A stretch of DNA of 64,000 bases from Paenibacillus lemnae (lineage in GTDB: Bacteria; Bacillota; Bacilli; Paenibacillales; Paenibacillaceae). A program made the translations under genes and the position numbers. The notes under the pieces were generated by a model that saw nothing but the letters and a program-made list of their open reading frames with translations, made no database searches and was not told the DNA's origin. This document shows, piece after piece, positions 41,092-50,278 of this stretch; position 1 is the stretch's first letter, and the number at the start of each line of letters is the position of its first letter. The stretch covers positions 177,498-241,497 of the forward strand of contig NZ_JABBPN010000005.1 of the NCBI RefSeq assembly GCF_012933385.1, written 5' to 3'.

Positions 41092-41964
41092 ATGCTCAGA
41101 GGTGTGTGCGGCGTGGTGGTAATTCTGCTTGTGGGTGGCTGGGTGGTGCTGAATTACCGCAGCGCCGGACGATACAGGGCGTGGCGGCGAATTCAGATGG
41201 AGGGGGTCAGGCTTCAGCGATGGGCCTCTCCGCTGCTGCTGATCCTGGAACGCAGCAGGCTGCTTCACCAGTTTCCAGTTCTGTATTTTCGGATTGAGCG
41301 GTCGGTGCAGAAGATTTACGGGATGCGGCTTATTCAGGAAATGACGCTTCTTTTTATAGCTGAAGCTTTATTGTATGGGTGGCTCACCCTGGCAGCCGGC
41401 TGCACACTGACACTGATGACAGGACAGACCATAGGGATCTTAGGCGGCCTCGCGCTAGCTGTTGTGCTGCCATTTTCTTTTATCAAAGATCTTGAGCGGA
41501 AAGTCATGGTTCGTGAACAGGAAATGGTTATGGAACTGCCAGAGCTTCTGAACAAGATGGTACTGCTTGTAGGCGCTGGAGAGACCGTTCAAAAAGCACT
41601 GGTGCACTGCTGTCATCGCAAGAAGGAAGACAGTCACCCATTATATGGTGAATTGAAGAACATGATTGCAGAATGGGAAGGAGGTCACTCCTTTCAGCAG
41701 GCTTTCGAACAATTCAGCAAACGCTGTTCGGTGCAGGAAGTATCGATCTTTACGACCACGGTGCTGTTAAATTTCAGGCGAGGCGGCAATGATTTTGTAC
41801 TGGCGCTGCGGGACTTGTCCCGCGTGCTGTGGGAAAAGCGTAAAGCGATCGCTCGTACACGGGGGGAACAAGCATCATCAAAGCTGGTATTTCCTATGGT
41901 AGTAATTTTCATGGTGGTTCTGGTACTGATCGGGACCCCTGCATTAATGATGATAAACATGTAG
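41092..41964 (+). CDS. tadC: Tad pilus inner-membrane protein TadC
   Basis: The 290-residue GSPII_F-type membrane protein has helices at the N-terminus (VCGVVVILLVGGWVVL), at about 90-125 and at the end (FPMVVIFMVVLVLIGTPALMMI). The cytoplasmic part holds ELPELLNKMVLLVGAGETVQKALVH and FTTTVLLNFRRGGNDFVLALRDLSRVLWEKR. It pairs with TadB in the platform. ATG 41092 follows AGGAGGAGG; 17 bases separate it from tadB. Confidence 0.88.
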   Translation: MLRGVCGVVVILLVGGWVVLNYRSAGRYRAWRRIQMEGVRLQRWASPLLLILERSRLLHQFPVLYFRIERSVQKIYGMRLIQEMTLLFIAEALLYGWLTLAAGCTLTLMTGQTIGILGGLALAVVLPFSFIKDLERKVMVREQEMVMELPELLNKMVLLVGAGETVQKALVHCCHRKKEDSHPLYGELKNMIAEWEGGHSFQQAFEQFSKRCSVQEVSIFTTTVLLNFRRGGNDFVLALRDLSRVLWEKRKAIARTRGEQASSKLVFPMVVIFMVVLVLIGTPALMMINM

Positions 41965-41973
41965 AAGGGTTGG

Positions 41974-42168
41974 ATGATGATGTTAACGTATATTCGCAAT
42001 CAGGTGAAGAGTTTTTGGAAGGATGAAGAAGGTCTTGGAACTCTCGAGGTTATTCTGATTATTGTTGTTATTCTGATTATTGCACTGCTGTTCAAGAATC
42101 AGATTACTGCGCTTGTGAACAGCCTCCTCGGCAATGTTAATCAAAAGAGCCAAGAATTTCTTAAGTAG
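41974..42168 (+). CDS. flp: Flp-type pilin
   Basis: The 64-residue pilin has a short charged leader (LTYIRNQVKSFWKDEEG) and a long hydrophobic helix (LGTLEVILIIVVILIIALLF). The G-LGTLE junction gives a Glu at +5 after cleavage by the prepilin peptidase encoded at 46143, as in type IVb pilins. The mature subunit builds the Flp pilus. Three adjacent ATG codons (41974, 41977, 41980) precede; GAAGGG before them favours the second or third. Confidence 0.9.
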   Translation: MMMLTYIRNQVKSFWKDEEGLGTLEVILIIVVILIIALLFKNQITALVNSLLGNVNQKSQEFLK

Positions 42169-42835
42169 GCGTCCGGTGTGGAATCGTCAGGAGGGGAACT
42201 TCACGATTGAAGCCTCTCTTGTCCTGCCGATTGTGCTGATTACGGTATCGCTGCTGCTTTTTATGTGTCTCTACCTGTATCAAAAATCGTTTCTGCTTCA
42301 GGCTTCATCCGCCGTTTCGGAGCGTTCCTCGTTCATCTGGGATAACAGTCATAAGGAAGCTGTCAGCGGAAGCGTCGTTCCAGGCTTATATGACGGGTTG
42401 TATTGGAGATTGACGGATGATCATTTAATCTCAGGTCTGTTTGGGCTGAACAACGGGAAAGGCGGGAATTCTTTGCAGCTTCCAGGCGGATCTTTCTCAG
42501 AAGGAGACCTGGCACAGGTGAAAATGTCCAAAGCTGCCCTGGCCGTTCCATCCGGTATGAATGGGGAGATGCGTTACGACCATCAGCTGTTCATCCGCCG
42601 TGTCTATACGCAGCTGTCTTGGCCGCAGGTGATCTCTCCGCTGGACAGGGCTATACCTGGGGGTATGAAGCTGACGACTCTTTCCCAGTCTGTGATCGTA
42701 GACCCCGTAGAGTTTATTAGAACCGTGGAGCTGATGCGTTACTACGGATCCAAATTTTCGAAGTCTGGTTCAGGAGGAACCAATCCTGCAGCTGCTTCGA
42801 AGGTTCTTGGACAATATGGAGGGAAAACACAGTGA
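42134..42835 (+). CDS. tadE: TadE-like pseudopilin, first
   Basis: The 233-residue protein has a TadE N-terminal motif (EGNFTIEASLVLPIVLITVSLLLFMCLYLY, residues 20-49: E then a helix), followed by a globular domain. It is a minor pilin processed by the prepilin peptidase. It overlaps the flp gene by 35 bases, and no ribosome site precedes ATG 42134, so it is probably translated by coupling; GTG 42176 is an alternative giving 219 residues. Confidence 0.85.
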   Translation: MLIKRAKNFLSRRPVWNRQEGNFTIEASLVLPIVLITVSLLLFMCLYLYQKSFLLQASSAVSERSSFIWDNSHKEAVSGSVVPGLYDGLYWRLTDDHLISGLFGLNNGKGGNSLQLPGGSFSEGDLAQVKMSKAALAVPSGMNGEMRYDHQLFIRRVYTQLSWPQVISPLDRAIPGGMKLTTLSQSVIVDPVEFIRTVELMRYYGSKFSKSGSGGTNPAAASKVLGQYGGKTQ

Positions 42836-45087
42836 AGAAGTATGATAGCCACTTTGTGATGAAGCGGAAAGCTTTGGACAGCGGACGCAGTGCGGGAACC
42901 GGGGAAGACGGTGCAGTATCGATTTTTTTGATCATTGCCCTGTCGGTCGTGTTTATGTTTGTGGCTGTCTTCATCGATTATGCACGGATCGCGGCCATGA
43001 AGGTGCAGAGTGAGCGTCTCACGCATGCGGCTGTCCGTTCGGTAATGTCTGCTTACGATCAGCAGCTTCAGCAGGAATATGGCCTGTATGCATTTGGCGA
43101 GACAAGCGGAGATCTCATTATGGGGAAGACACTGAACGAAAGTTTGAAGCCGGGAGAGAGAGGGGATGCTTTCAAGCTGCTGCCCCTGCATCTGGACAGC
43201 TCCGGGCTTGAACTCCAGCGTCCGCTTGGAACTTATGAAATATTTAATCGGCAGATCAGTGAGGAGATGAAATATAAGGCACCTATTGATTTTACACTGG
43301 AGTTGATCAGCAAGTTCAAGCCTCTGTCTCAATCCATGAAGGAAACCTCAAATACGGTGGATGTTCTGAAAAAGCTTCGAAAACTTTATGATCAGAGGGA
43401 GAAGGCGCTGGATGACATGCTGGAGAAGCAGCGAGAAGCCGGCAAGCTTGCTCTGCCTTTCCCGAAGGTTATTATGCAGCCTCCCGGAAGTGGTATCGAA
43501 GATGAGAGTCTTGGAGGGGGCATTGAAACTGCAGCAGATGCTGCAGCACAATATAATGATTATCTCGATAAATCCCTGGAGGATGCTTCTCGGGCCGAGG
43601 ATGAGGAGAAGCAGTATACCGGCCTGATCAACGATTATCTGGATAGCGTATCGTCCCTTCGCTCTGTCATTTCGGGACAAGCAGACAGCTTGCGCAGGAA
43701 GCAGGAGAAGCTGCTGCAGGAGGCAGAGGAGCACTTGGAAAAAGCTCGTACGCTGAATGAAGACATGAAGAAGGTGATTCAGGAAGTCGAAACCCGTTCC
43801 ACGAACGGAGGCTACGATCAGGTCACAAGTCATCCGGTACCGGGCTCGGATAACAGCAGTCTGGGAGATGCAGAAATGATTCAGTCGATCCGTAAGCAGG
43901 CCGAAAAACTGATTCACTCAGATACATTCATGAACGGCTTTCAAGTTGAGATATCGAGGCAAACCTCCAGCAGTTCTTCCATTCATCATCAATTGAGCGC
44001 ACTGGTTTCTTCAATGGGCGGGGCGGGGATGGAATCGACTGTTCTATCAGCCAGCCAAGGGATAGAAGACTACATTTCAAAGTATGGAGCGGCGGGTGCA
44101 GGGAATATTCTGGATCGTCAGCAGGCGGCTCTGGAGCAGTTTCGTACATCGGATCATGAACGTAAAGAGACGGAAAAGAAAGCACAGATCAAGCTGAAGG
44201 AAGCTGCGAAAGTGATGGAGAGCATCCGCAGCGGAGATAAAAATTACAGTCAGGCACTGCAGCAATTCAAAGAACTTCAGGGTTATTATGAAGAAAGTTT
44301 GTCCTTCAATGCGGCAGATAGCGGTTCTCCAAGCGGCAAGGAATGGGATAGTGATCCATATGACAGCGGTAAATCTTCCATGGACAGCATGGATGGCATC
44401 TTTGGTTCCATGAGCAGTCTGCTGGGAGGCGTGCGTGACGAGCTGTTTCAGAATGAATATGCGGTTCATTATTTTCAGCATTTTGATATTACCCGGTTAT
44501 CTGGTTTAGCGGGAAACGGAAATTCTTCGGCTTCCGGTTCCTTGGGAGATCAGCTGCAGGTTAAGGATCAGGAAGTGGAGTATATTCTGTACGGCTTTCA
44601 CAATCCCACAGCGAATATCGCTGCAGCTTATGGCGAGATCTTTGCATCCCGTCTTGCGATCCGTACGATGGAAGGGTTTGTAGTGAACAGCAAGATGGGA
44701 AATCCGCTGCTCATTTTGGCATCTGCTATTCTGTACGGTATTGAGAAAGCTATTGAAGACATGATTACACTGTGTGAGAAAGGAAGCATTGAATTCTCCA
44801 AGTACGTTCCAGTAACGATTACATATCGAGATCATCTGCGTATTTTTTTATTACTGCACGGAAGCAAGGAGAAAAAAATGTCACGGATGCTTGCTCTCAT
44901 TGAATTCAATACAGGCATTAATCCGGCAGAAAGGGGCACATACGCATCAAGTCAAGTTGTGTTCGCTATGAATCTGTGGTTTCTGCCTGGAGTCACGAAG
45001 TCGCTGGGCAGTGTATTTCAAAGTGGAAGCGATGAGGTCCAGGGCAGCAAGTATATCGTAACCCGTAAAGCGGACTTTTCTTATTAG
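42832..45087 (+). CDS. DUF5702-type Tad-associated protein
   Basis: The 751-residue protein has one N-terminal helix (AVSIFLIIALSVVFMFVAVFIDYARIAAM, about 27-55, with TadG-like charge pattern) and a large, mostly helical ectodomain with coiled coil (ALDDMLEKQREAGKLAL, AEEHLEKARTLNEDMKKVIQEV). A C-terminal helical hydrophobic region (NPLLILASAILYGIEKAIEDMITLCEKGSIEFSKYVPVTITYRDHLRIFLLL) ends it. This is the DUF5702 family that travels with Tad genes of Firmicutes, role unknown. GTG 42832 overlaps the previous stop. Confidence 0.75.
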   Translation: MKKYDSHFVMKRKALDSGRSAGTGEDGAVSIFLIIALSVVFMFVAVFIDYARIAAMKVQSERLTHAAVRSVMSAYDQQLQQEYGLYAFGETSGDLIMGKTLNESLKPGERGDAFKLLPLHLDSSGLELQRPLGTYEIFNRQISEEMKYKAPIDFTLELISKFKPLSQSMKETSNTVDVLKKLRKLYDQREKALDDMLEKQREAGKLALPFPKVIMQPPGSGIEDESLGGGIETAADAAAQYNDYLDKSLEDASRAEDEEKQYTGLINDYLDSVSSLRSVISGQADSLRRKQEKLLQEAEEHLEKARTLNEDMKKVIQEVETRSTNGGYDQVTSHPVPGSDNSSLGDAEMIQSIRKQAEKLIHSDTFMNGFQVEISRQTSSSSSIHHQLSALVSSMGGAGMESTVLSASQGIEDYISKYGAAGAGNILDRQQAALEQFRTSDHERKETEKKAQIKLKEAAKVMESIRSGDKNYSQALQQFKELQGYYEESLSFNAADSGSPSGKEWDSDPYDSGKSSMDSMDGIFGSMSSLLGGVRDELFQNEYAVHYFQHFDITRLSGLAGNGNSSASGSLGDQLQVKDQEVEYILYGFHNPTANIAAAYGEIFASRLAIRTMEGFVVNSKMGNPLLILASAILYGIEKAIEDMITLCEKGSIEFSKYVPVTITYRDHLRIFLLLHGSKEKKMSRMLALIEFNTGINPAERGTYASSQVVFAMNLWFLPGVTKSLGSVFQSGSDEVQGSKYIVTRKADFSY

Positions 45088-45099
45088 GAGATTTTAATC

Positions 45100-46107
45100 A
45101 TGAAGAGGAAGTCGTCTCACGATTCAAGCATAGAGCAGCGGCAGCGTTCTGCGGGTCAGGACGGTGAGCGTGGCAGTATGGTGGTGGAGGCATCCATCGT
45201 GCTCCCTCTGTTTATGTTCTTTGTCATCTTTTTAATTTATATCGTTCAGATGACTTTAATTTCGACCGCGCTTCAGAGTATGGTTTCTGACAGTGTAAAA
45301 ACCGTGTCAGCCCATATCTATCCTGTATCGCTGGCCATCCAGCGCTCGGATAGCCGTGGGGGAAATTCGTCAGGACAGCAATCGGAGGAACCCCGGTCCA
45401 CCCATTGGGAAATTCCGAAGCTTTCGCTGCAGGATTGGGCAGCACGCTACAGCGCTTCGCTGCCTGCCCCGGTTAATCAATGGGTTCAGGATGCTGCAGC
45501 AGCAGGGGATGAACCTCTGCAGGAATTGAAGAATCAAGCGGCAGAGGCTGTGCTTGATCCTGTCATCAAACCGCTGTTAAAGCCTTTTATTCCAGGCGGT
45601 CTGCTGGACTACGATCGAATTCATGTCTCCAATATATCCATTCCAAATCTGAAGACCGGTGAACACCCCTATTTCGGGCTGGAGGTTAGTTATGAACTGC
45701 CCATCCGGGTACCTTTTGTAAATCGAAAACTGGTACTCCAGGCCAAGTCACAAGAACGGCTATGGATCGGGGACACAGGTGAAGGAGGTAGCGGAGGCGG
45801 AAGCCAGACTGGTGAAAATCACGGCATTATTGAACTGCTGGAGAAACCGGATCCCGCTGTTGCCAGCAAGCAGGCAAAAGTGAAGGTGAAAGTGGATCCC
45901 GGGGTTTCAGCCCAGCTGTCCGTGTACTACAAATCCGGCAAAAGCTCGGCAAAATATCTGGGATGGCACACTGCAGATTCGGAAGGGTATATCGAGTGGG
46001 AATGGAATGTCGGTTTCAATACAACACCGGGAACCTGGCCGTTCGTCATTGAAACGGCGGACGGCCAGCGGATGGAAGTGATGTTTACGGTAGTGGAAAG
46101 ATCATAA
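45100..46107 (+). CDS. TadE-like pseudopilin, second
   Basis: The 335-residue protein has a TadE helix at about 30-60 (GSMVVEASIVLPLFMFFVIFLIYIVQMTLISTAL), then a globular part of about 140 residues, a Gly/Ser linker (GEGGSGGGSQTGEN, about 226-240) and a C-terminal beta domain (AKVKVKVDPGVSAQLSVYYKSGKSSAKYLGWHTAD) that resembles an Ig-like or carbohydrate-binding sandwich. It may form a pilus-tip or surface-binding element; that is inference. ATG 45100 lies 13 bases past the previous stop, after AGGAG. Confidence 0.75.
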   Translation: MKRKSSHDSSIEQRQRSAGQDGERGSMVVEASIVLPLFMFFVIFLIYIVQMTLISTALQSMVSDSVKTVSAHIYPVSLAIQRSDSRGGNSSGQQSEEPRSTHWEIPKLSLQDWAARYSASLPAPVNQWVQDAAAAGDEPLQELKNQAAEAVLDPVIKPLLKPFIPGGLLDYDRIHVSNISIPNLKTGEHPYFGLEVSYELPIRVPFVNRKLVLQAKSQERLWIGDTGEGGSGGGSQTGENHGIIELLEKPDPAVASKQAKVKVKVDPGVSAQLSVYYKSGKSSAKYLGWHTADSEGYIEWEWNVGFNTTPGTWPFVIETADGQRMEVMFTVVERS

Positions 46108-46142
46108 TGCGCAAGAGTACTTGGCATGTCAGGGGGGATGAA

Positions 46143-46652
46143 GTGATTGCCGCTCATATCATATGCGCCGTATTTTTGAGCGCAGCTTTGGTAACAGATA
46201 TTCGATATATGAAAATACCCAATATGTTAACACTTCCGGCTGTTTTGGCTGGCCTGGTTTTTTTCGGAGTTTCGGGAGGTTTGGAAGGCTTGTTGTTCTC
46301 CTTGAAAGGGATGGCTGCAGGCTTCGGGATTGTACTGATCATGTATATAGCAGGTGCTGTAGGTGCAGGGGATGTGAAGCTGTTCGGTGGGATCGGGGCC
46401 TGGTGCGGAGCCTGGTTCACTATACAAGCGCTGTTTTATTCCGTACTGTGTGCAGGTATGATCGGCATGCTGATCCTGTTATGGCGGAAAGAAACCTTAA
46501 AACGGCTGAGGACAGCAGCGCTGCATACGTTCGGTATGTTCATGTTCAAAAGCATGGCATCATGGAAACATAACAAAAAGGAACATCTTCGCTTTCCTTT
46601 TATGCTTGCCGTGGTGCCGGGAATGATCTGGACTTATTTTTATCAGATGTAG
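46143..46652 (+). CDS. tadV: Prepilin peptidase (A24 family)
   Basis: The 169-residue membrane protease has the two catalytic aspartates of A24 enzymes: Asp in LVTDIRYMKIPN (about residue 18) and in GAGDVKLFGGIGAWCG (GxGD, about 79). About five helices are predicted. It lacks the long methyltransferase domain, as TadV/CpaA enzymes do. It cleaves the Flp and TadE precursors. GTG 46143 follows AGGGGGG and I prefer it; ATG 46107, directly behind the previous stop, would add 12 residues. Confidence 0.88.
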   Translation: MIAAHIICAVFLSAALVTDIRYMKIPNMLTLPAVLAGLVFFGVSGGLEGLLFSLKGMAAGFGIVLIMYIAGAVGAGDVKLFGGIGAWCGAWFTIQALFYSVLCAGMIGMLILLWRKETLKRLRTAALHTFGMFMFKSMASWKHNKKEHLRFPFMLAVVPGMIWTYFYQM

Positions 46653-46665
46653 GAGGGAACAGCCC

Positions 46666-48450
46666 GTGTTCGGACTGACACGTGACTTTGTTCAAGATAA
46701 TGGGACGTTTATGGTACTCTGCAGGGAAGAGAGACTGGACAGATCCGAGATCAGCGAGGTTCAAATGGGGATGATCCGTGCCGTAAAGATGCCTCATTTC
46801 CTGCCCTTGTTTCTCAAGGAGATGGATTTCAATATTACGCTGGAATACAATATTACGGGCAAAAAAATGTTAGCTCAAGCGCTGAAAACCGAAAAGCTCA
46901 GTCTGACTGAATGTTATGCCCTGCTGCTTCAGGTGATCACGACCCTGGAAGACAGTTCAAAATATTTGCTTAGAGCAGAGCAGTATATTCTGGATGAAAA
47001 TTATATGTTCATGGAAGGTTCTATTCAATCCGGTATGGTTTACTTGACGTATCTTCCACTGGTACAAGGTGCATCCCTGGGAGATCAAGGGCTTGGTTCT
47101 GGCATCAGGGACCTGCTGACTAGGCTTCTGACTTCCATACGGGAACTCAAGGGAAACGGTATTCAGACGTTGATACAGTTCTGCGGCCGTGAGGACTTCA
47201 ACCTCGGCGGTTTGAAGACGTTATTGCTGGAATTGATGGCAGAGGATGATGGGGATATCATCCCGAACACTGCGAAAGCGCACCATCCCCAACCAGAGCA
47301 TGTCCAGCCACAGCATATGCAGCCGCAGCGTGGAGCCCAGAAACATGTCCAGCCACCTCATATACAACCAAAGGAAGCAGTTAGCACGGATTCCGTGCTG
47401 AATCAAGATAACGTGCGAAGTGGTTCCACGCCGCCATTCCAGCTTCATACGATCCAGACGGAAATCCCTGCAAAACCATCACATCATAACAGAGGATGGT
47501 TCCCTCCGCCTGAGAACCTGGATGACGATTGGGGTGGTGATGCTTTAGGGGAACTGGAGGAAGAGGGCGAAGAATCACCTGCGAGGATATATTGGCTTCT
47601 GGGTGGTCTGTTAGGAATGGCAGCTATCTGGCGCTTTCTATATATGAGCTCTCCAGGTACGGCTGCCATGATGATTTCTGCTGCAGCATCCGTCGTCGTG
47701 GGTGTGATATCCTTCTTGGGCTGGAAGGGAAAGATGAGGCATGCAGCGTCCGTGTTCACACGTCCGCAGAAAATAGCTGACGAGGATTCAGGATCACTGG
47801 ATTTTCAGGAAGCCAGGTCCGGGAAATTCCGTTTTCAGATGGAGAGACTTACCGGACTGCTGTCGAACCGGGCCGGATCTTCACCGTCTTCAACTCCGGT
47901 TTCCGCTCATCGTGATTCATCAGATCTTTCGAAAGAGAACTGGAGATGGGGCTTTCCTCCATCACAGCATGATGACGTGGAAGCATCCGACTCCCAGGCA
48001 GGTGATTCTTTCCGCAGGCAGGGAGATCATTACAGCGTGAATACAGAGATTGCATCAGCTTTTGCTCCAGCAGATGCTGGCACGGTTTTGCTTCAACCTC
48101 AGCGTGAACCGGGTGCTGGATCTATGACTTCGCTGCAACACAAGCCTTCTCCGTACCTGGAAGTCTCGCTGCCTTCCCAGCGGGAACACGAGCGCGTTGA
48201 ACTGCGTCAGGCTCATTTCATTATTGGACGCTCGGAGGAAGTGGCGCAGTATGTCGCTGCCTCATCGGGCATATCACGTGCTCATGTCGAGCTGTTCCGG
48301 AGTCCGGAAGGGTACAGAATCAAAGACCTGGGATCCAAGAATGGAACGCTGCTAAAGGGAGAGCCGATGATTGCTTATAAGGATTATCCGCTGGAGGAAG
48401 GCGATGTATTTGTCATTGCAGGCGGCCAATATACCTTCAGGGCCTCGTAA
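46666..48450 (+). CDS. DUF6382 and FHA domain membrane protein
   Basis: The 594-residue protein starts with a DUF6382 domain (about 1-190, FVQDNGTFMVLCREERLDRSEISEVQMGMIRAVKMPHFLPL). A Pro/Gln/His-rich linker follows (about 205-235). Two membrane helices sit at about 305-350, and an FHA domain closes it (about 500-594): HFIIGRSEEV, SGISRAHVELFR, IKDLGSKNGTLLKGEPM. FHA domains bind phosphothreonine, so a Ser/Thr kinase may signal to the pilus. None is encoded nearby. GTG 46666 follows AGGAGGG. It is the last gene of the Tad operon. Confidence 0.8.
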   Translation: MFGLTRDFVQDNGTFMVLCREERLDRSEISEVQMGMIRAVKMPHFLPLFLKEMDFNITLEYNITGKKMLAQALKTEKLSLTECYALLLQVITTLEDSSKYLLRAEQYILDENYMFMEGSIQSGMVYLTYLPLVQGASLGDQGLGSGIRDLLTRLLTSIRELKGNGIQTLIQFCGREDFNLGGLKTLLLELMAEDDGDIIPNTAKAHHPQPEHVQPQHMQPQRGAQKHVQPPHIQPKEAVSTDSVLNQDNVRSGSTPPFQLHTIQTEIPAKPSHHNRGWFPPPENLDDDWGGDALGELEEEGEESPARIYWLLGGLLGMAAIWRFLYMSSPGTAAMMISAAASVVVGVISFLGWKGKMRHAASVFTRPQKIADEDSGSLDFQEARSGKFRFQMERLTGLLSNRAGSSPSSTPVSAHRDSSDLSKENWRWGFPPSQHDDVEASDSQAGDSFRRQGDHYSVNTEIASAFAPADAGTVLLQPQREPGAGSMTSLQHKPSPYLEVSLPSQREHERVELRQAHFIIGRSEEVAQYVAASSGISRAHVELFRSPEGYRIKDLGSKNGTLLKGEPMIAYKDYPLEEGDVFVIAGGQYTFRAS

Positions 48451-48460
48451 TGGACGAGCA

Positions 48461-48503
48461 CAACAACAAAAGACCGCTGTCCCATTCTCGGGCCAGCGGT
48501 CTT
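48461..48503 (-). terminator. Terminator of the DUF2621 gene
   Basis: AAGACCGCTG pairs with CAGCGGTCTT (48470-48503). On the minus strand it is followed by TTTTGTTGTTG, so it works for the minus gene; it may also stop the converging Tad transcript. Confidence 0.75.
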
Positions 48504-48509
48504 CATGCG

Positions 48510-48983
48510 TTATTTATTGAGCAAGTGCTGATAAGGCGCGTAATCAATTCCTTTTTTCTGCAGGAAGCTCATCAGGAATTTGTAATCCCGGCGCGGGGTA
48601 GCGACGATATATCCCTTGATGCAGTGGTCTCTATTGACTTCATGTGCACCGCTTTCCACGGCGATTTTGCCGATTTCAGCAGCGATGGAGTGCTTGGCGA
48701 TGTCCCGGAAGGGACCCGGTACGGGCTGAACCAGTTCATTCAAGAATGCTTTAGACTCATCATTCCAGAGCGGCCTGCTTCGTTCTACCCAATAGTTCTG
48801 CCAGTCCAGCTTGGACTTCCCGTCCGCCTTGGGCAGCACCTTCAAAAATTTGCGGAACATAAAAAATCCGCCGATGCACATCACGCCCAGCATGACCCAG
48901 CCCCAGAAGGCGATGGAATTCATAAACCATGATGGCGGTGCAGTGGTGGTGAGAAACCGGAATACCGGTGCAGTGTTCAGCAT
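48510..48983 (-). CDS. DUF2621-family membrane protein
   Basis: The 157-residue protein has one membrane helix (about 22-43, SIAFWGWVMLGVMCIGGFFMFRKFL) after a short N-terminal region. The rest contains WQNYWVERSRPLWNDESKAFLNELVQPVPGPFRDIAKHSIAAEIGKIAVESG and ends with a thioredoxin-like helix (PRRDYKFLMSFLQKKGID). This pattern matches DUF2621, found in bacilli and linked to spore formation; function unknown. I chose ATG 48983, with AGAGGTG 10 bases before. Confidence 0.75.
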   Translation of the reverse strand: MLNTAPVFRFLTTTAPPSWFMNSIAFWGWVMLGVMCIGGFFMFRKFLKVLPKADGKSKLDWQNYWVERSRPLWNDESKAFLNELVQPVPGPFRDIAKHSIAAEIGKIAVESGAHEVNRDHCIKGYIVATPRRDYKFLMSFLQKKGIDYAPYQHLLNK

Positions 48984-49112
48984 TGTATATATCACCTCTA
49001 TGAATTCAAGTCCACGATAACCTTTGTTAAGAATTATATCGCATTTCTAGATTTATTTCAGCTTTCAGGCTAAAATAGGTGATAATTGTGTGAAATAAGG
49101 GGGATGCAACAT

Positions 49113-50228
49113 ATGCTGAAAATCGGTTCCCACGTGTCCTTCTCCGGACAAGGGCTGCTGACAGCGGCTGAGGAGGCCAAATCTTATGGCTCCAGCTCGT
49201 TTATGATATATACCGGTGCACCGCAGAACACACGGCGCAAGCCGATCGAGAGTATGTTTCTGGAAGAGGGCAAAGGCCTGATGCAGGAGTGTGGTATCGA
49301 AGAAATAGTGGTCCATGCACCTTACATTATTAATCTCGGTTCGTACAAGCCTAACACGTACGAGCTTGCGGTCAGTTTCCTCCAGGAAGAGATCCGCCGG
49401 ACACATGCTGTCGGTGTGAAGAACATCGTGCTGCATCCCGGTGCCTTTACAGATAAGGATGCCGAATACGGAATCGGACGGATCGCGGAAGGTCTCAATG
49501 AAGTGCTCGGGGGCACGGGTGAGACGGAAGTCAAGATTGCGCTTGAAACCATGGCCGGCAAAGGCACGGAAATGGGCCGCAGTTTCGAAGAGATCGCCCA
49601 AATTATTGACAAAGTAAAATATAATGACCGTCTGGCGATTTGTTTGGATACCTGTCACGTCCACGATGCAGGTTATGACATCGTTGAAGATCTCGATGGC
49701 GTCCTGGACGAGTTTGACCGATGGATTGGACTGGACCGGCTCACGGTAGTTCACTTGAATGACAGCAAGAATCCGCGCGGCGCAGCCAAAGACCGTCATA
49801 CGCCGCTGGGTACAGGCTGGATCGGGTATGATGCCATCCAGAAAGTGGTTCATCATGAACGGCTGCAGGGACGTCCATTCATTCTGGAGACGCCATGGAT
49901 CGGTAAAGATGCCAAAACACAGCGTCCGATGTATGAAATAGAGATTGCGCTTCTGCGCGGCAATGTAGAGGAACGTTTCGGTTCCGAGTTTCTGCCCCAG
50001 GTGCAGGAACTCGCAGCATTCTTCGCCGGTCAGGGCATCGAAGGACGTAAGTTCGTGCTGGACACATGGAATGTACTGAAAACGGATGCCAAAGCCAAAA
50101 AGGCAGATCCCCGTGAGCCGATGGAGCGCCTCTACGATCTCGTAACCGGCGCGGGTCTGCTCCCGGATCTGAGCGAGGAAGGGATCAACCAGCGCATCAT
50201 CGCTTGGCTGGCCGGACAAGGAAAGTAA
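49113..50228 (+). CDS. nfo: Endonuclease IV with a C-terminal extension
   Basis: The 371-residue enzyme has all metal ligands of endonuclease IV: His68 and His108, Glu145, Asp179 and His182, His214, Asp227 and His229, Glu259 in LETP. It cuts DNA at abasic sites in base excision repair. The core ends near residue 283 (EIEIALLRG), the length of E. coli (285) and B. subtilis (297) Nfo. The remaining 88 residues ([20 protein letters not shown]... WLAGQGK) are an added helical tail, with a Lys-rich middle, of unknown role. ATG 49113 follows AGGGGG. PurU is 50 bases downstream. Confidence 0.92.
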   Translation: MLKIGSHVSFSGQGLLTAAEEAKSYGSSSFMIYTGAPQNTRRKPIESMFLEEGKGLMQECGIEEIVVHAPYIINLGSYKPNTYELAVSFLQEEIRRTHAVGVKNIVLHPGAFTDKDAEYGIGRIAEGLNEVLGGTGETEVKIALETMAGKGTEMGRSFEEIAQIIDKVKYNDRLAICLDTCHVHDAGYDIVEDLDGVLDEFDRWIGLDRLTVVHLNDSKNPRGAAKDRHTPLGTGWIGYDAIQKVVHHERLQGRPFILETPWIGKDAKTQRPMYEIEIALLRGNVEERFGSEFLPQVQELAAFFAGQGIEGRKFVLDTWNVLKTDAKAKKADPREPMERLYDLVTGAGLLPDLSEEGINQRIIAWLAGQGK

Positions 50229-50278
50229 GTCCTCTCAGAATAATTATAGAAGAAACATATAGAAGGAGCACACAGCAC

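Noticed and set aside
49065..50219. A 384-codon open frame on the minus strand across nfo
   Set aside because: The nfo protein on the plus strand has every catalytic residue and a ribosome site; the antisense frame has neither a motif nor a ribosome site and follows from codon bias.
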